From contig JADGJA010000180.1 of the NCBI GenBank assembly GCA_027596035.1, positions 1 through 33,099 on the forward strand: 33,099 nt of DNA, read 5' to 3'. Positions within the stretch are counted from its first letter, which is position 1; each line of letters starts with the position of its first letter. This stretch comes from Thoreauomyces humboldtii. Lineage: Eukaryota; Chytridiomycota; Chytridiomycetes; Spizellomycetales; Powellomycetaceae. Below, piece by piece: positions 32,961 to 33,099 of this stretch. The notes under the pieces are model-generated. The model was given only the letters and a program-made list of their open reading frames with translations. It ran no database searches and was not told where the DNA came from. The position numbers and the translations under genes were made by a program.

Positions 32961-33099
32961 AATTTTTTGATTTTGCGCTTGAGAAGGTATGGATTAGATG
33001 CTTGGAGGGAAGCGAGAGCGGGAGAGGAGTCTACATCTGTCTTTATCTTTGTTGGGTGCCCGGCTGAGTGTCCGTGCAGCGTGGGGGTGGGTGGGTGTT
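32961..33099. other. 5' flank of the FAD oxidoreductase gene
   Basis: This 139-bp piece up to the window edge is the immediate upstream region of the minus-strand oxidoreductase. No distinct promoter element is identified. Confidence 0.4.

Noticed and set aside
1..33099. CRISPR array, insertion sequence, retroelement or integrated virus
   Set aside because: No regular spacer repeats, no transposase, reverse transcriptase or integrase motifs, and no terminal inverted or long direct repeats were seen. The repeats present are short microsatellites.

Overview
The window is eukaryotic nuclear DNA. Protein-coding genes are spread on both strands and are interrupted by many short GT-AG introns, mostly 60-120 nt. 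There is one class II nuclear tRNA and no prokaryotic operon structure. The protein set (yeast-like FCF1, HGH1, a fungal-type PhoD-like phosphatase, an ABCC pump without TMD0) points to a fungus. A full-length animal-like TRAPPC8 and an EF-hand PP2A B'' subunit, both short or missing in model yeasts, point to an early-diverging lineage, most likely a zoosporic (chytrid-like) fungus. This assignment is inference; no species is claimed. Gene models were rebuilt by hand by matching splice phase with conserved protein blocks.

Left third: 1-1037 holds no supported gene. TRAPPC8/Trs85 (1038-6349, +, 11 exons) converges on FCF1/Utp24 (7422-6548, -), a pre-rRNA endonuclease gene whose first coding exon is only the ATG. 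A cytosolic S41-family protease (8984-7866, -) is divergent from an intronless GNAT acetyltransferase (9488-10081, +).

Middle: a low-complexity coiled-coil protein of unknown function (10530-12263, +, with a reading-frame problem near its 3' end) is followed by the eEF2 chaperone HGH1 (12855-14354, +). Then come tRNA-Leu(UAG) (14777-14858, +) and a six-exon ABCC transporter (19634-15094, -). An unrecognised gene at 21007-20420 (-) is broken by an in-frame TAG. A weakly supported spliced ORF lies at 21316-22271 (+).

Right third: a PhoD-like phosphatase (22517-24801, +) is followed by an SRSF10/SCL-like SR splicing factor (25040-26289, +). After about 0.9 kb without a gene come the PP2A B'' regulatory subunit (30027-27169, -), about 1.1 kb without a gene, and a membrane-anchored FAD-dependent oxidoreductase (32960-31097, -).

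The genes are mostly unrelated housekeeping functions: vesicle tethering, ribosome biogenesis, translation-factor folding, export, splicing and phosphatase control. They do not form an obvious cluster or a new defence or mobile system. The most interesting points are the unknown gene with the internal stop, the frame break in the coiled-coil gene, the ATG-only and 12-nt exons of FCF1, and bacterial-looking enzymes among intron-rich neighbours.
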